A DNA stretch of 64,000 bases, from assembly GCF_026626305.1 (NCBI RefSeq), contig NZ_JAPNUE010000001.1:620001-684000 (forward strand). The letters are read 5' to 3'. A program made the translations under genes and the position numbers. Positions 55,844-64,000 of this stretch are shown one piece after another. Position 1 is the first letter of the stretch; every line of letters starts with the position of its first letter. Below the pieces are notes generated by a model. That model worked only from the letters and a program-made list of their open reading frames with translations, was not told the DNA's origin and did not search any database. Origin of the DNA: Frigidibacter sp. RF13 (GTDB lineage Bacteria > Pseudomonadota > Alphaproteobacteria > Rhodobacterales > Rhodobacteraceae).

Positions 55844-55880
55844 CCGTCCCTTCCTTCTTCGATTGTCGCACCCATCATGG

Positions 55881-55941
55881 AAAAACCGGGGCCCCGGAAG
55901 ATGACCGGAGGCCCCGGCAGGGGTGGCCATCGCTGGCCACC
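55881..55941 (-). terminator. Double hairpin between glpV and glpS
   Basis: On the minus strand, GGTGGCCA/TGGCCACC (55941-55922, loop of 4) is followed by the GC-rich stem CCGGGGCCTCCGG (55917-55905) / CCGGGGCCCCGG (55897-55886) and a TTTTT tail (55885-55881). A partial terminator here would give much more glpV (binding protein) than transporter message, a common arrangement. Confidence 0.8.
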
Positions 55942-55953
55942 GCCGGGGAGAGC

Positions 55954-57693
<1,740 letters not shown>

Positions 57694-57772
57694 CCTGTCT
57701 CCTCCCGAATAATGCTGAGCCAGTCTCCAGCTGGCTGATGGAATTGAGTAACGGGATTCGTCTCATTGTCAA

Positions 57773-57853
57773 ACTAAAAGTTTAGTAGACGAAGATTGAT
57801 CGCTGCTGAGGCTTGATCCGGACGGCTCTGGTCGATAATTTGACCAAAAGGTC
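57773..57853. promoter_or_regulatory. Candidate GntR operators between glpV and gntR
   Basis: Two inverted repeats lie in the 177-bp gap: ACTAAA (57773-57778) with TTTAGT (57781-57786), and GACC (57842-57845) with GGTC (57850-57853) flanked by TTT/AAA. A weak TTGATC/GATAAT promoter (57813-57839, 15-bp spacer) lies between them for gntR. Likely sites for the adjacent regulator. Confidence 0.6.
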
Positions 57854-57870
57854 GCAAAGGGCTTGGCTCG

Positions 57871-58545
57871 ATGGATATCGGTGGAACCGAGGGACAGGAT
57901 CGGAAAGTCCCGACCCATGAAGTGACCTATGTTCAGCTGCGCAACATGGTCCTGACCGGCGGGCTCGCACCCGGACAAGCCGTTACCATTCAAGGGCTTA
58001 TCAAGGAGCTCAACGCTGGCATGACACCGGTGCGCGAGGCGATCCGGCGTCTGACGGCGGAAGGGGCGCTGACACTCCACGGTAACCGCCGCGTTTCGGT
58101 CCCGCGCCTGACGGCGACGCTTCTGGACCAGATCGCCTTCGCGCGCCTGACGGTCGAGCCGAAGATCGCGGAGCTTGCCGCGCCGCGCCTCTCAGGCGAA
58201 ACTATCGAGCGGCTGGTCGAGATCGATGCCGGGATCGACCCGGCGATCCGGCGCGGTGACATTCCCGCCTATCTGACCGGCAATCATCTTTTTCACTTCA
58301 CGCTCTACGAGGCCTCCGGCGCCCAGGTTCTGGTCGAGATCGCCCAGTCGCTGTGGTTGCGGTTCGGCCCGTCGCTGCGTGTCGTCGCGGCGCGCTACAG
58401 TGAAGGGCGCCTGCCCGACCGTCATCTGGACGCGCTTGAGGCCGCGCGCGCAGGCGACGGCCGCGCGCTTGCCCGCGCCATCGAGGCCGACATAGCCCAA
58501 GGCGTCGATATGGTGCGCCAGGCGCTGCAGGCCGGAGAGGTCTGA
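57871..58545 (+). CDS. GntR-family regulator (FadR/FCD subfamily)
   Basis: 224-residue transcription factor. N-terminal winged helix (residues about 17-70: VTYVQLRNMVLTGGLAPGQAVTIQGLIKEL ... GMTPVREAIRRLTAEGAL) and an FCD all-helical effector domain with DGVAHRxH-like NHLFHFTLYEASG and RLPDRHLD metal/ligand residues. It is divergent from glpV, so probably represses the transporter operon until its sugar- or glycerol-derived effector binds. Effector unknown. Confidence 0.88.
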   Translation: MDIGGTEGQDRKVPTHEVTYVQLRNMVLTGGLAPGQAVTIQGLIKELNAGMTPVREAIRRLTAEGALTLHGNRRVSVPRLTATLLDQIAFARLTVEPKIAELAAPRLSGETIERLVEIDAGIDPAIRRGDIPAYLTGNHLFHFTLYEASGAQVLVEIAQSLWLRFGPSLRVVAARYSEGRLPDRHLDALEAARAGDGRALARAIEADIAQGVDMVRQALQAGEV

Positions 58546-58625
58546 CCGGTCGCTTATCGTCGCGCTGCGTGCGCTCTTCGCTGAGCCGCCCAAGGAGCGC
58601 GTGGCGTGCGGCAACAAGGCCTGCC

Positions 58626-58672
58626 AGAAATTTGATCAAATTTCTTGACAACCGCCATGCCCCGACTATTCT
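58626..58672 (+). promoter_or_regulatory. Palindromic operator overlapping the aminotransferase promoter
   Basis: A perfect 20-bp palindrome, AGAAATTTGATCAAATTTCT (58626-58645), runs into the -35 box TTGACA (58645-58650); a 16-bp spacer leads to TATTCT (58667-58672). The start codon lies 91 bp further on. This is a strong candidate repressor site for the aminotransferase gene. Confidence 0.82.
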
Positions 58673-58762
58673 GACGCTAATGGCACCTTGTCGGACCGGG
58701 GGATGATTCCCCGACCGGTTCCGGGCAAAAGGGCCTCGCACCCCTGGGATTGTGAGGGCAAG

Positions 58763-60157
58763 ATGACGAAGATCACCAACCATATGCCGACGAAAGAGCT
58801 GCAGGCGCTCGACGCCAAGCACCATATGCATCCGTTCACTGAGAATGCCGCCCTGGCCCGCAAGGGCGCGCGCATCATGGTGCGCGGCGAAGGCGTGTGG
58901 CTGACCGACAGCGAAGGCCACAAGATTCTCGACGGGATGGCGGGCCTGTGGTGCACCAACATCGGCTATGGCCGCAAGGAGCTGGGCGAAGTGGCCAAGC
59001 GCCAGATGGACGAGCTGGCCTATTACAATACCTTCTTCCAGACCTCGCATGTGCCCGCGATCGCGCTGGCCGCGAAGCTCGCGGAACTCGCGCCGGGCGA
59101 TCTGAACCATACGTTCTTTGCCGGGTCCGGTTCGGAAGCCAACGACACCAACATCCGCGCCGTCCGCCGTTACTGGGACATCAAGGGCCAGCCGGAGAAA
59201 CGCGTGATCATTGCACGGCACAATGGCTATCACGGCTCGACCATGGGCGGTGGCTCGCTCGGCGGCATGGCGCCGATCCACGCCCATGGCGGCAAGATCG
59301 ACGGCATCGTCCACATCGGCGAACCGAACTGGTGGGCGCAGGGCGGCGACATGACGCCCGAGGCCTTCGGCCTGATGCGGGCGCAGGAGCTTGAGGCGAA
59401 GATTCTCGAACTCGGCGTCGACAAGGTCGCGGCCTTCATCGGCGAGCCGATCCAAGGCGCGGGCGGGGTGATCGTGCCGCCCTCGACCTACTGGCCGGAG
59501 ATTCAGCGCATCGTCGACAAGTACGGCATCCTTCTGATCGCCGACGAGGTCATCACCGGCTTTGGCCGCACCGGCAACTGGTTCGGGTCTGAGACCTTCG
59601 GGATCAAGCCGCATATCATGACGATCGCGAAGGGCCTCAGCTCGGGCTATGCGCCGATCGGCGGGTCGATCATGTGCGACGAGGTGGCCGAGGTGCTGGG
59701 TTCGCATGGCGACTTCAATCATGGCTACACCTATTCGGGCCATCCGGTCGCGGCGGCCGTCGCGCTGGAGAACCTGCGGATCATCGAAGAGGAAGGGATC
59801 ATTGACCATGTCCGCAACGTCGCGCATCCCTATCTGAACGAACGCTGGCAGGCGCTGGTCGATCATCCGCTCGTGGGTGAAGCCAAGCTCGTGGGCCTGA
59901 TGGGCTCGATCGCGCTAACGCCGAACAAGGCAACGCGCGCCAAGTTTGCCTCGGAAACCGGCACCGTCGGCTACCGCTGCCGCGAGCGTTGCTTTGCCAA
60001 CAACCTGATCATGCGCCATGTAGGCGACCGGATGATCATCGCCCCGCCGCTTACCATCAAGCCCGAGGAAATCGACGTGCTGATCGCCCGCGCGCGCAAG
60101 TCGCTGGACGAATGCTATGCGGGCCTGAAGGACGACGGACTTCTGAAGGCTGCTTGA
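58763..60157 (+). CDS. Class III aminotransferase, polyamine:pyruvate type
   Basis: 464-residue PLP enzyme of the omega-aminotransferase group. The PLP lysine is Lys 290 in IAKGLSSGYAPIGG; FAGSGSEANDTNIRAVRRYW, HNGYHGSTMGGGSLGGM and FIGEPIQGAGGVIVPP are all canonical. It reads much like Pseudomonas SpuC (putrescine/spermidine:pyruvate aminotransferase), so polyamine or other omega-amine catabolism is likely, but taurine or beta-alanine cannot be excluded. AGGGCAAG precedes ATG 58763. A palindrome overlaps its promoter, and a strong terminator follows. Confidence 0.9.
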   Translation: MTKITNHMPTKELQALDAKHHMHPFTENAALARKGARIMVRGEGVWLTDSEGHKILDGMAGLWCTNIGYGRKELGEVAKRQMDELAYYNTFFQTSHVPAIALAAKLAELAPGDLNHTFFAGSGSEANDTNIRAVRRYWDIKGQPEKRVIIARHNGYHGSTMGGGSLGGMAPIHAHGGKIDGIVHIGEPNWWAQGGDMTPEAFGLMRAQELEAKILELGVDKVAAFIGEPIQGAGGVIVPPSTYWPEIQRIVDKYGILLIADEVITGFGRTGNWFGSETFGIKPHIMTIAKGLSSGYAPIGGSIMCDEVAEVLGSHGDFNHGYTYSGHPVAAAVALENLRIIEEEGIIDHVRNVAHPYLNERWQALVDHPLVGEAKLVGLMGSIALTPNKATRAKFASETGTVGYRCRERCFANNLIMRHVGDRMIIAPPLTIKPEEIDVLIARARKSLDECYAGLKDDGLLKAA

Positions 60158-60174
60158 GGACTTCCGACAGAATT

Positions 60175-60202
60175 ACGGGCCGGCGCCAATGCGCCGGCCC
60201 GT
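60175..60202 (+). terminator. Terminator after the aminotransferase gene
   Basis: Perfect 12-bp stem ACGGGCCGGCGC (60175-60186) with GCGCCGGCCCGT (60191-60202), loop CAAT, then GTCATTTACGCCCCTTTTC. Probably intrinsic. Confidence 0.82.
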
Positions 60203-60241
60203 GTCATTTACGCCCCTTTTCTTGAACCGCTTTTGAAGTAT

Positions 60242-60805
60242 TCAGATCGGCCGGGCCGGGCCGCCAACCACGCGCGCGCCTGGCGCTACGTCGCGCGTGA
60301 CGATCGCGCCGGCGCCAATCATCGCGCCATTCCCGACCGTAACACCGGGCAGCAGGATGGTACCGCCCCCGATCCAGACATCCTCGCCAATCGTCACCGG
60401 CAAGGCGCGCTCCAGTCCAAGGCGCCGTTCGTCGGCCCCGTGGGCATGATCGGCACAGTAAATATGGACGGAAGGGCCGAGCAACGTCCGCCGGCCGATC
60501 CGCACCGGTGCCGTGTCGAGAACGACGCAGCCGGCATTCATGAATACGCCGTCACCCAGTGCGAGGTTCCCTCCATAGGCGACGTGAAAGGGCGCCTCGA
60601 TCAAGACGTCTGCACCGATCTCTGCCAATAGTTCAGCAAGCTCCGGCGCCATCGGGCCGCGCTCAGCCGGGTCCATCGTTGCGTGCCGCCAGCAGGCATG
60701 CCGCGCGATCTTGCGGAGCGCCTCGAGCTCAGGTGTCAAACAGGAGTACCAGCGCCCGTCAGCCACCTCGGCCAGGGCGGGAGGCGGTGGATGGAAATCC
60801 TTCAT
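60242..60805 (-). CDS. Hexapeptide-repeat acetyltransferase (maltose/NodL type)
   Basis: 187-residue left-handed beta-helix enzyme. N-terminal maltose-acetyltransferase region WYSCLTPELEALRKIARH, then hexapeptide repeats (FMNAGCVVLDTAPVRIGRRTLLGPSVHIYCADH, GEDVWIGGGTILLPGVTVGNGAMIGAGAIVTRDV), with the active-site His in YCADHAH. Acceptor is probably a sugar or oligosaccharide. ATG 60805 follows GGAGG-free DNA; the frame extends to 60916. It lies 71 bp downstream of trgB. Confidence 0.87.
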   Translation of the reverse strand: MKDFHPPPPALAEVADGRWYSCLTPELEALRKIARHACWRHATMDPAERGPMAPELAELLAEIGADVLIEAPFHVAYGGNLALGDGVFMNAGCVVLDTAPVRIGRRTLLGPSVHIYCADHAHGADERRLGLERALPVTIGEDVWIGGGTILLPGVTVGNGAMIGAGAIVTRDVAPGARVVGGPARPI

Positions 60806-60876
60806 GCGAGGAGCCTCAAGACGGGGGATCACGGGCCCAAGGCTACTCCCGGCCGCGAGGCGGGCCAACAGGAATA

Positions 60877-61998
60877 TCAAGTGCCCCGCAGGCGCGGGCG
60901 CTCCCGTTCCAGCCACAAGGCGATCAGCATCAGGGGTGCATTGTCGATCTCGCCCGTGGCGAGCAGCTCCATGAGCCGGGCGAACGGGATGAGGTGGCTG
61001 CGGATGTCTTCGGCCTCGTCCGCGAGCCCACCCAGGCCTGCGATCCCGTCAGGCAGGTCGGCAAGGCCGATGAACGAATACAGATACTCGGCCTTTGCCC
61101 CTGGTGAGGGATAATAACTCGGCCCTGGCATCAGCCGGTCGATGGTCAGCCCCGCCTCTTCCTCGGCCTCCCGCAAAGCCGCTTCCTCCGGCGTCTCGCC
61201 ACCGTCGACCCGGCCCGCGATCGCTTCCAGAAGCCAGGGATTGGCATCGCCACGCGCGTAAGGCCCAGCGCGGAACTGTTCGATCAGGAGCACCCGGTCT
61301 CGGACCGGATCATAGGGCAATACGATCGCCGCATCGCCCGAGATAAAGACCGCTCGCTTGAGAACCGGCCCCATCGAGCCATCGAACCGGCGGTAGGACA
61401 AATCATGTTCCTCGACGGCAAAAAAGGCCTCGTACGGATGGTCGAGCCGCAGGCGTGACACGTCATCGGGCGACACGCTGCGGCGCAAGGTTTCCGTTCC
61501 GCCCCGGGGCGTCTCGGCGCGCAAGCGCGCCCCGGCGCGGGTGAGCATCTGCCCGTAGCGCCGCCCGAGCCGCTCGGGCGAGCCTGCGCCGTGCCGCACC
61601 ATTATGTCGGCAGCCGCTGCGGTCACCGTCGGGGCCCACCGGGCCTGCCATTCGGCCGCCCGCCCCGCCGTCGCCGCATCGGCCGGCTGCGACGCGCGGT
61701 GATAGATGCGCACGCTCTGTGCGCGCCCGTCACGCATCGTGACGGTGGCCTCCGCAGGCCGATCTCCGAACACCGCCGCGTAGAAATCCATCCGCGCGAG
61801 CGCCTCCGCATCGATGTCGGTCACGATCAGGCCATCCGCTCCGTCGCCGCCGGGCACAAGCGCCGAGCGCGCGCCACCGTCAAGCCAGACCTCGGAGAAA
61901 TCGGGAAGATTCGCGGGTTCGGTCGTAACGGATAAGCCCAGAACGACCTCCGCAAGCGGAGCATGGCGCAAAGCACCATGCAGGAAAAGCGATGTCAC
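60877..61998 (-). CDS. trgB: Tellurite-resistance NUDIX protein TrgB
   Basis: 373-residue two-domain protein. The N-terminal part (residues about 1-100, LFLHGALRHAPLAEVVLG, YAAVFGD) resembles the gamma-glutamylcyclotransferase-like fold. The C-terminal NUDIX domain has a perfect box: GRVDGGETPEEAALREAEEE plus AGL, expected to hydrolyse ADP-ribose or a similar nucleoside diphosphate. It corresponds to TrgB known from Rhodobacter tellurite resistance. The start at 61998 lies 16 bp from trgA, the usual partner. Confidence 0.9.
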   Translation of the reverse strand: MTSLFLHGALRHAPLAEVVLGLSVTTEPANLPDFSEVWLDGGARSALVPGGDGADGLIVTDIDAEALARMDFYAAVFGDRPAEATVTMRDGRAQSVRIYHRASQPADAATAGRAAEWQARWAPTVTAAAADIMVRHGAGSPERLGRRYGQMLTRAGARLRAETPRGGTETLRRSVSPDDVSRLRLDHPYEAFFAVEEHDLSYRRFDGSMGPVLKRAVFISGDAAIVLPYDPVRDRVLLIEQFRAGPYARGDANPWLLEAIAGRVDGGETPEEAALREAEEEAGLTIDRLMPGPSYYPSPGAKAEYLYSFIGLADLPDGIAGLGGLADEAEDIRSHLIPFARLMELLATGEIDNAPLMLIALWLERERPRLRGT

Positions 61999-62014
61999 AA
62001 ACCGGTCTCCGCAG

Positions 62015-62455
62015 CTATCTCCAGCGTCGCCCGGCCCACTCGCTGAGAACGCCCGCCAGCATACCGCCCCCGAGAAGCACGAGCAAGAAGTCGGCCGCGA
62101 GCATGCGCTGCACGATCTCGGCGGCGATCCCGATCAGCCCCATGATCGCCTCGGTCGGGGTGTCGTAATATTTGCGGACCGCCTGGACAAGCATTTCCTC
62201 GGTCGAGAAGAGCACAAGCGCCAGCGCCAGCGCCCCGAGCGAGGCACGAAGCCCTGCATTTGCCGACGGCCACCAACCCTCACCGGTCGCCGGGCCCAGG
62301 ATGCGCCAACCGCAGACGATGCCGATGATGGCACTGAGCGGCGAGAAGGCGCCGAACTGGGTGCCCGCAGGCATGTGCGGCTTGAATATCTCGGCGCTCA
62401 GGAAGGCCACCAGCGCCATGCCGAACGCTGCAAAAAGTTTGGAAGCGGTAGGCAT
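62015..62455 (-). CDS. trgA: TrgA-family membrane protein
   Basis: 146-residue membrane protein with about four hydrophobic helices (LFAAFGMALVAFLSAEIF, FGAFSPLSAIIGIVCGWRIL, SLGALALALVLF, AADFLLVLLGGGMLAGVL). It matches TrgA, encoded with TrgB in Rhodobacter tellurite resistance. The stop of cfa and the TrgA start are adjacent (62455/62456), so cfa, trgA and trgB form one operon. Confidence 0.88.
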   Translation of the reverse strand: MPTASKLFAAFGMALVAFLSAEIFKPHMPAGTQFGAFSPLSAIIGIVCGWRILGPATGEGWWPSANAGLRASLGALALALVLFSTEEMLVQAVRKYYDTPTEAIMGLIGIAAEIVQRMLAADFLLVLLGGGMLAGVLSEWAGRRWR

Positions 62456-63670
62456 TCAGGACACCGGCCTTTCAATTGTAATCTGGGTCACGTCGCAATT
62501 GCCGAACCTGAAGGCCCCGGCGCAAGAAGTCAGATAGAAGTTCCACATCCGGCGGAACCGTTCGTCGAAACCGAGCTTCGCCACCTCATCCCACCGGGTA
62601 TTGAAGGTCTCGTGCCATCGCCTGAGCGTCTGGCTGTAGCTTTCACCGAATTCGAGCGATCCGACCAGCCCGAGCCCGGCGCGCGCCACTTCCGCCCGCA
62701 GCGCCGTGGGCGAAGGCAGCATACCGCCCGGGAAGATGTATTTCTGGATGAAATCCACGCCCTTGCGATAGACCTCGAAGCGCTTTTCCTGCAGCGTGAT
62801 GATCTGCAGCGTGGCCTTCCGGCCGGGTTTCAGCCGCTCGCGCAGTGTGTCGAAATAGACCGGCCAGTATTTCTCGCCCACCGCCTCGAACATCTCGATC
62901 GAGGCGATGCCGTCGTAGCGGCCTTTCTCGTCACGATAATCCTGCAGCTTGATCTCGACCCGATCCGACAATCCCGCCCGCTTCATCCGCTCGACCGCGA
63001 AATCGTGCTGGGCCTGGCTGATCGTCAGGCCAGTGACTTTCAGTCCCCGCTCACCCGCCGCATATTCGGCGAACCCGCCCCAGCCGCAGCCGATCTCCAG
63101 CACGTGATCGCCAGGCTGCGCGCCGATCCGGTCGACCATCGACGCATATTTCGCCCGCTGCGCTGCCTCCAGGCTTTCCTGCCCGCTTTGGAACAGAGCC
63201 GAGGAATAGGTCATCGTATCGTCGAGCCAGAGCCGGTAGAATTCATTTCCGAGGTCGTAGTGGTAGGCGATGTTCTTCTTTGCCTGCCGCTTGGTGTTGG
63301 CGTTCATCCAGTGCCGCAGCCGCTCCAGCGCCCGCAGGAAACCCATGCCGGGAAAGCCGTCATAGACGCTGTCATTGCCGTCGTGGACGAGGTCCATGAA
63401 GGCCTGAAGATCAGGCGTCGACCAGCCGCCTTCGAGATAGGCTTCGGAAAATCCCAGATCGCCCTCGCGGATCAGCCGCGCGAAGATGTCCGGATCGTGG
63501 ACAGTGATTTCGGCAACCGGCCCTGCCGACTTTCCCTCTGCACGGAAACGCCGTCCGTCCTCCAGAACGAAGTCCAGCCGTCCGCGGTTCAATGTCTGGG
63601 CAATCTGAAAGACCTGCGCAAAATAGCGCGGCAGGCGGGTCTGTCCCTCTGTTGTCGTCAGAATATCCAT
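62456..63670 (-). CDS. cfa: Cyclopropane-fatty-acyl-phospholipid synthase
   Basis: 404-residue SAM-dependent enzyme that adds a methylene bridge to unsaturated membrane fatty acids, making membranes more stress-resistant. SAM motif VLEIGCGWGGFAEYAAGE, YHYDLGNEFYRLWLDDTMTYSSALF for substrate and bicarbonate-site region, ASIEMFEAVGEKYWPVYFDTL, and KYIFPGGMLPS are present. ATG 63670 starts the frame after a gap of 63 bp to the photolyase stop. Cotranscribed with trgAB. Confidence 0.93.
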   Translation of the reverse strand: MDILTTTEGQTRLPRYFAQVFQIAQTLNRGRLDFVLEDGRRFRAEGKSAGPVAEITVHDPDIFARLIREGDLGFSEAYLEGGWSTPDLQAFMDLVHDGNDSVYDGFPGMGFLRALERLRHWMNANTKRQAKKNIAYHYDLGNEFYRLWLDDTMTYSSALFQSGQESLEAAQRAKYASMVDRIGAQPGDHVLEIGCGWGGFAEYAAGERGLKVTGLTISQAQHDFAVERMKRAGLSDRVEIKLQDYRDEKGRYDGIASIEMFEAVGEKYWPVYFDTLRERLKPGRKATLQIITLQEKRFEVYRKGVDFIQKYIFPGGMLPSPTALRAEVARAGLGLVGSLEFGESYSQTLRRWHETFNTRWDEVAKLGFDERFRRMWNFYLTSCAGAFRFGNCDVTQITIERPVS

Positions 63671-63732
63671 GTCGCATCCCCCGATGAGGGGAGCTTAGCG
63701 CAAGAAAATCCGCCCGGGCAACGATTTCGTGA

Positions 63733-64000
63733 TCACTGGCCCCGGAAGTGCTCGTAGGCGGAAAGGGCCCGGGCGCGCCCGGCGGAATGTTCAATGATTG
63801 GTTTTGGATAGGGAGTGGCCCTGTCAAGGTTCCACCATCGGGGTACCGCATCGAAATAGGCGTCGGAGAAAGCGCCGCGCCCGTCGCGGCCCTCGCCGAG
63901 GAAGCGGTTGCAGTAAACCCGCTCTGGATCGAAACGGTCAGCTTGCGCATCGGGATTGAAGATACGGAAATAGGGCGCGGCATCCGGGCCGGAGCCCGCG
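63733..64000 (-). CDS. Deoxyribodipyrimidine photolyase, C-terminal end only
   Basis: About 88 codons of a frame entering from the right edge and ending at TGA 63733-63735. The sequence AGSGPDAAPYFRIFNPDAQADRFDPERVYCNRF and the YPKPIIEHSAGRARALSAYEHFR tail are the C-terminal FAD-domain end of DNA photolyases. The enzyme uses light to repair pyrimidine dimers. The rest of the gene is outside, so it cannot be told whether it is CPD photolyase or a cryptochrome-like member. It is the probable first gene of the photolyase-cfa-trgA-trgB block. Confidence 0.88.
   Translation of the reverse strand, partial: AGSGPDAAPYFRIFNPDAQADRFDPERVYCNRFLGEGRDGRGAFSDAYFDAVPRWWNLDRATPYPKPIIEHSAGRARALSAYEHFRGQ

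Noticed and set aside
58298..59866. A 522-codon open frame on the minus strand
   Set aside because: Shadow of the aminotransferase and the GntR gene; it also covers the promoter and palindrome, and shows no motif.
61814..63757. A 647-codon open frame on the plus strand
   Set aside because: It is the antisense shadow of trgB, trgA and cfa; no domain is visible and it crosses three real genes and their gaps.

Overview
The window is chromosomal DNA of an alphaproteobacterium, most likely of the Rhodobacterales (Rhodobacteraceae/Paracoccaceae). This rests on the GC-rich coding style, the trgA-trgB tellurite pair next to cfa and a photolyase, a DksA that keeps only one of the four zinc-finger cysteines, GapR, DUF2927 and DUF1284 proteins, and the close erpA/dgt/xth grouping. 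It was read from sequence alone with no database search. No rRNA, tRNA, CRISPR array, prophage, transposase or plasmid gene was seen. Genes are packed tightly: no gene-free stretch exceeds about 220 bases once start codons are corrected.

Layout. 1-3174: phosphonate catabolism (phnA cut by the window edge, phnW, divergent LysR regulator). 3258-10000: small conserved genes, dgt, a TetR/AhpD-like pair with a double operator, erpA, a CNNM/HlyC-type membrane protein. 10120-13350: xth and two FAD enzymes. 13426-17684: dksA, then a four-gene unit moxR / DUF2927 lipoprotein / small membrane protein / CoxE-like VWA protein. 17784-24374: M20 amidohydrolase, mazG, two tandem family-2-type glycosyltransferases and an unknown protein. 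24496-26086: three small exported proteins. 26216-31710: pyrC, pyrE, dnaB, alr, then mlaE. 31707-33338: mlaF, a small membrane protein and a PqiA/LetA-like protein. 33432-37450: radA, cvpA, purF, DUF1284 protein. 37512-42237: bioY, SDR, GNAT, then surE-pcm-nlpD-like. 42387-50021: a serine-cycle carbon-assimilation island. 50015-51536: BlaR1/BlaI-type pair. 51626-57693: a six-gene glycerol-type ABC transporter operon (glpV-S-T-P-Q-U) with a divergent GntR regulator. 58763-63735: polyamine-type aminotransferase, acetyltransferase, trgB, trgA, cfa and the end of a photolyase gene.

How genes work together. The serine-cycle island pairs malate-CoA ligase (mtkA, mtkB) with a serine-cycle-type malyl-CoA lyase (mclA), a hydroxypyruvate reductase, a glycerate 2-kinase and a class V aminotransferase, arranged around a divergent NarL-type response regulator. 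Together they would split malate into acetyl-CoA and glyoxylate and turn serine into 2-phosphoglycerate; glyA and ppc are not in the window. The phn genes point to breakdown of 2-aminoethylphosphonate through phosphonoacetate. mlaE-mlaF and a LetA-like protein suggest inter-membrane lipid transport.

The most interesting non-coding signals are four tandem 12-bp repeats upstream of the hydroxypyruvate reductase, interleaved inverted repeats upstream of the response regulator, a perfect 20-bp palindrome overlapping the -35 box of the aminotransferase, a twin TetR operator, three mutually exclusive stems between pyrC and pyrE, and a five-copy interspersed repeat that always follows plus-strand genes.
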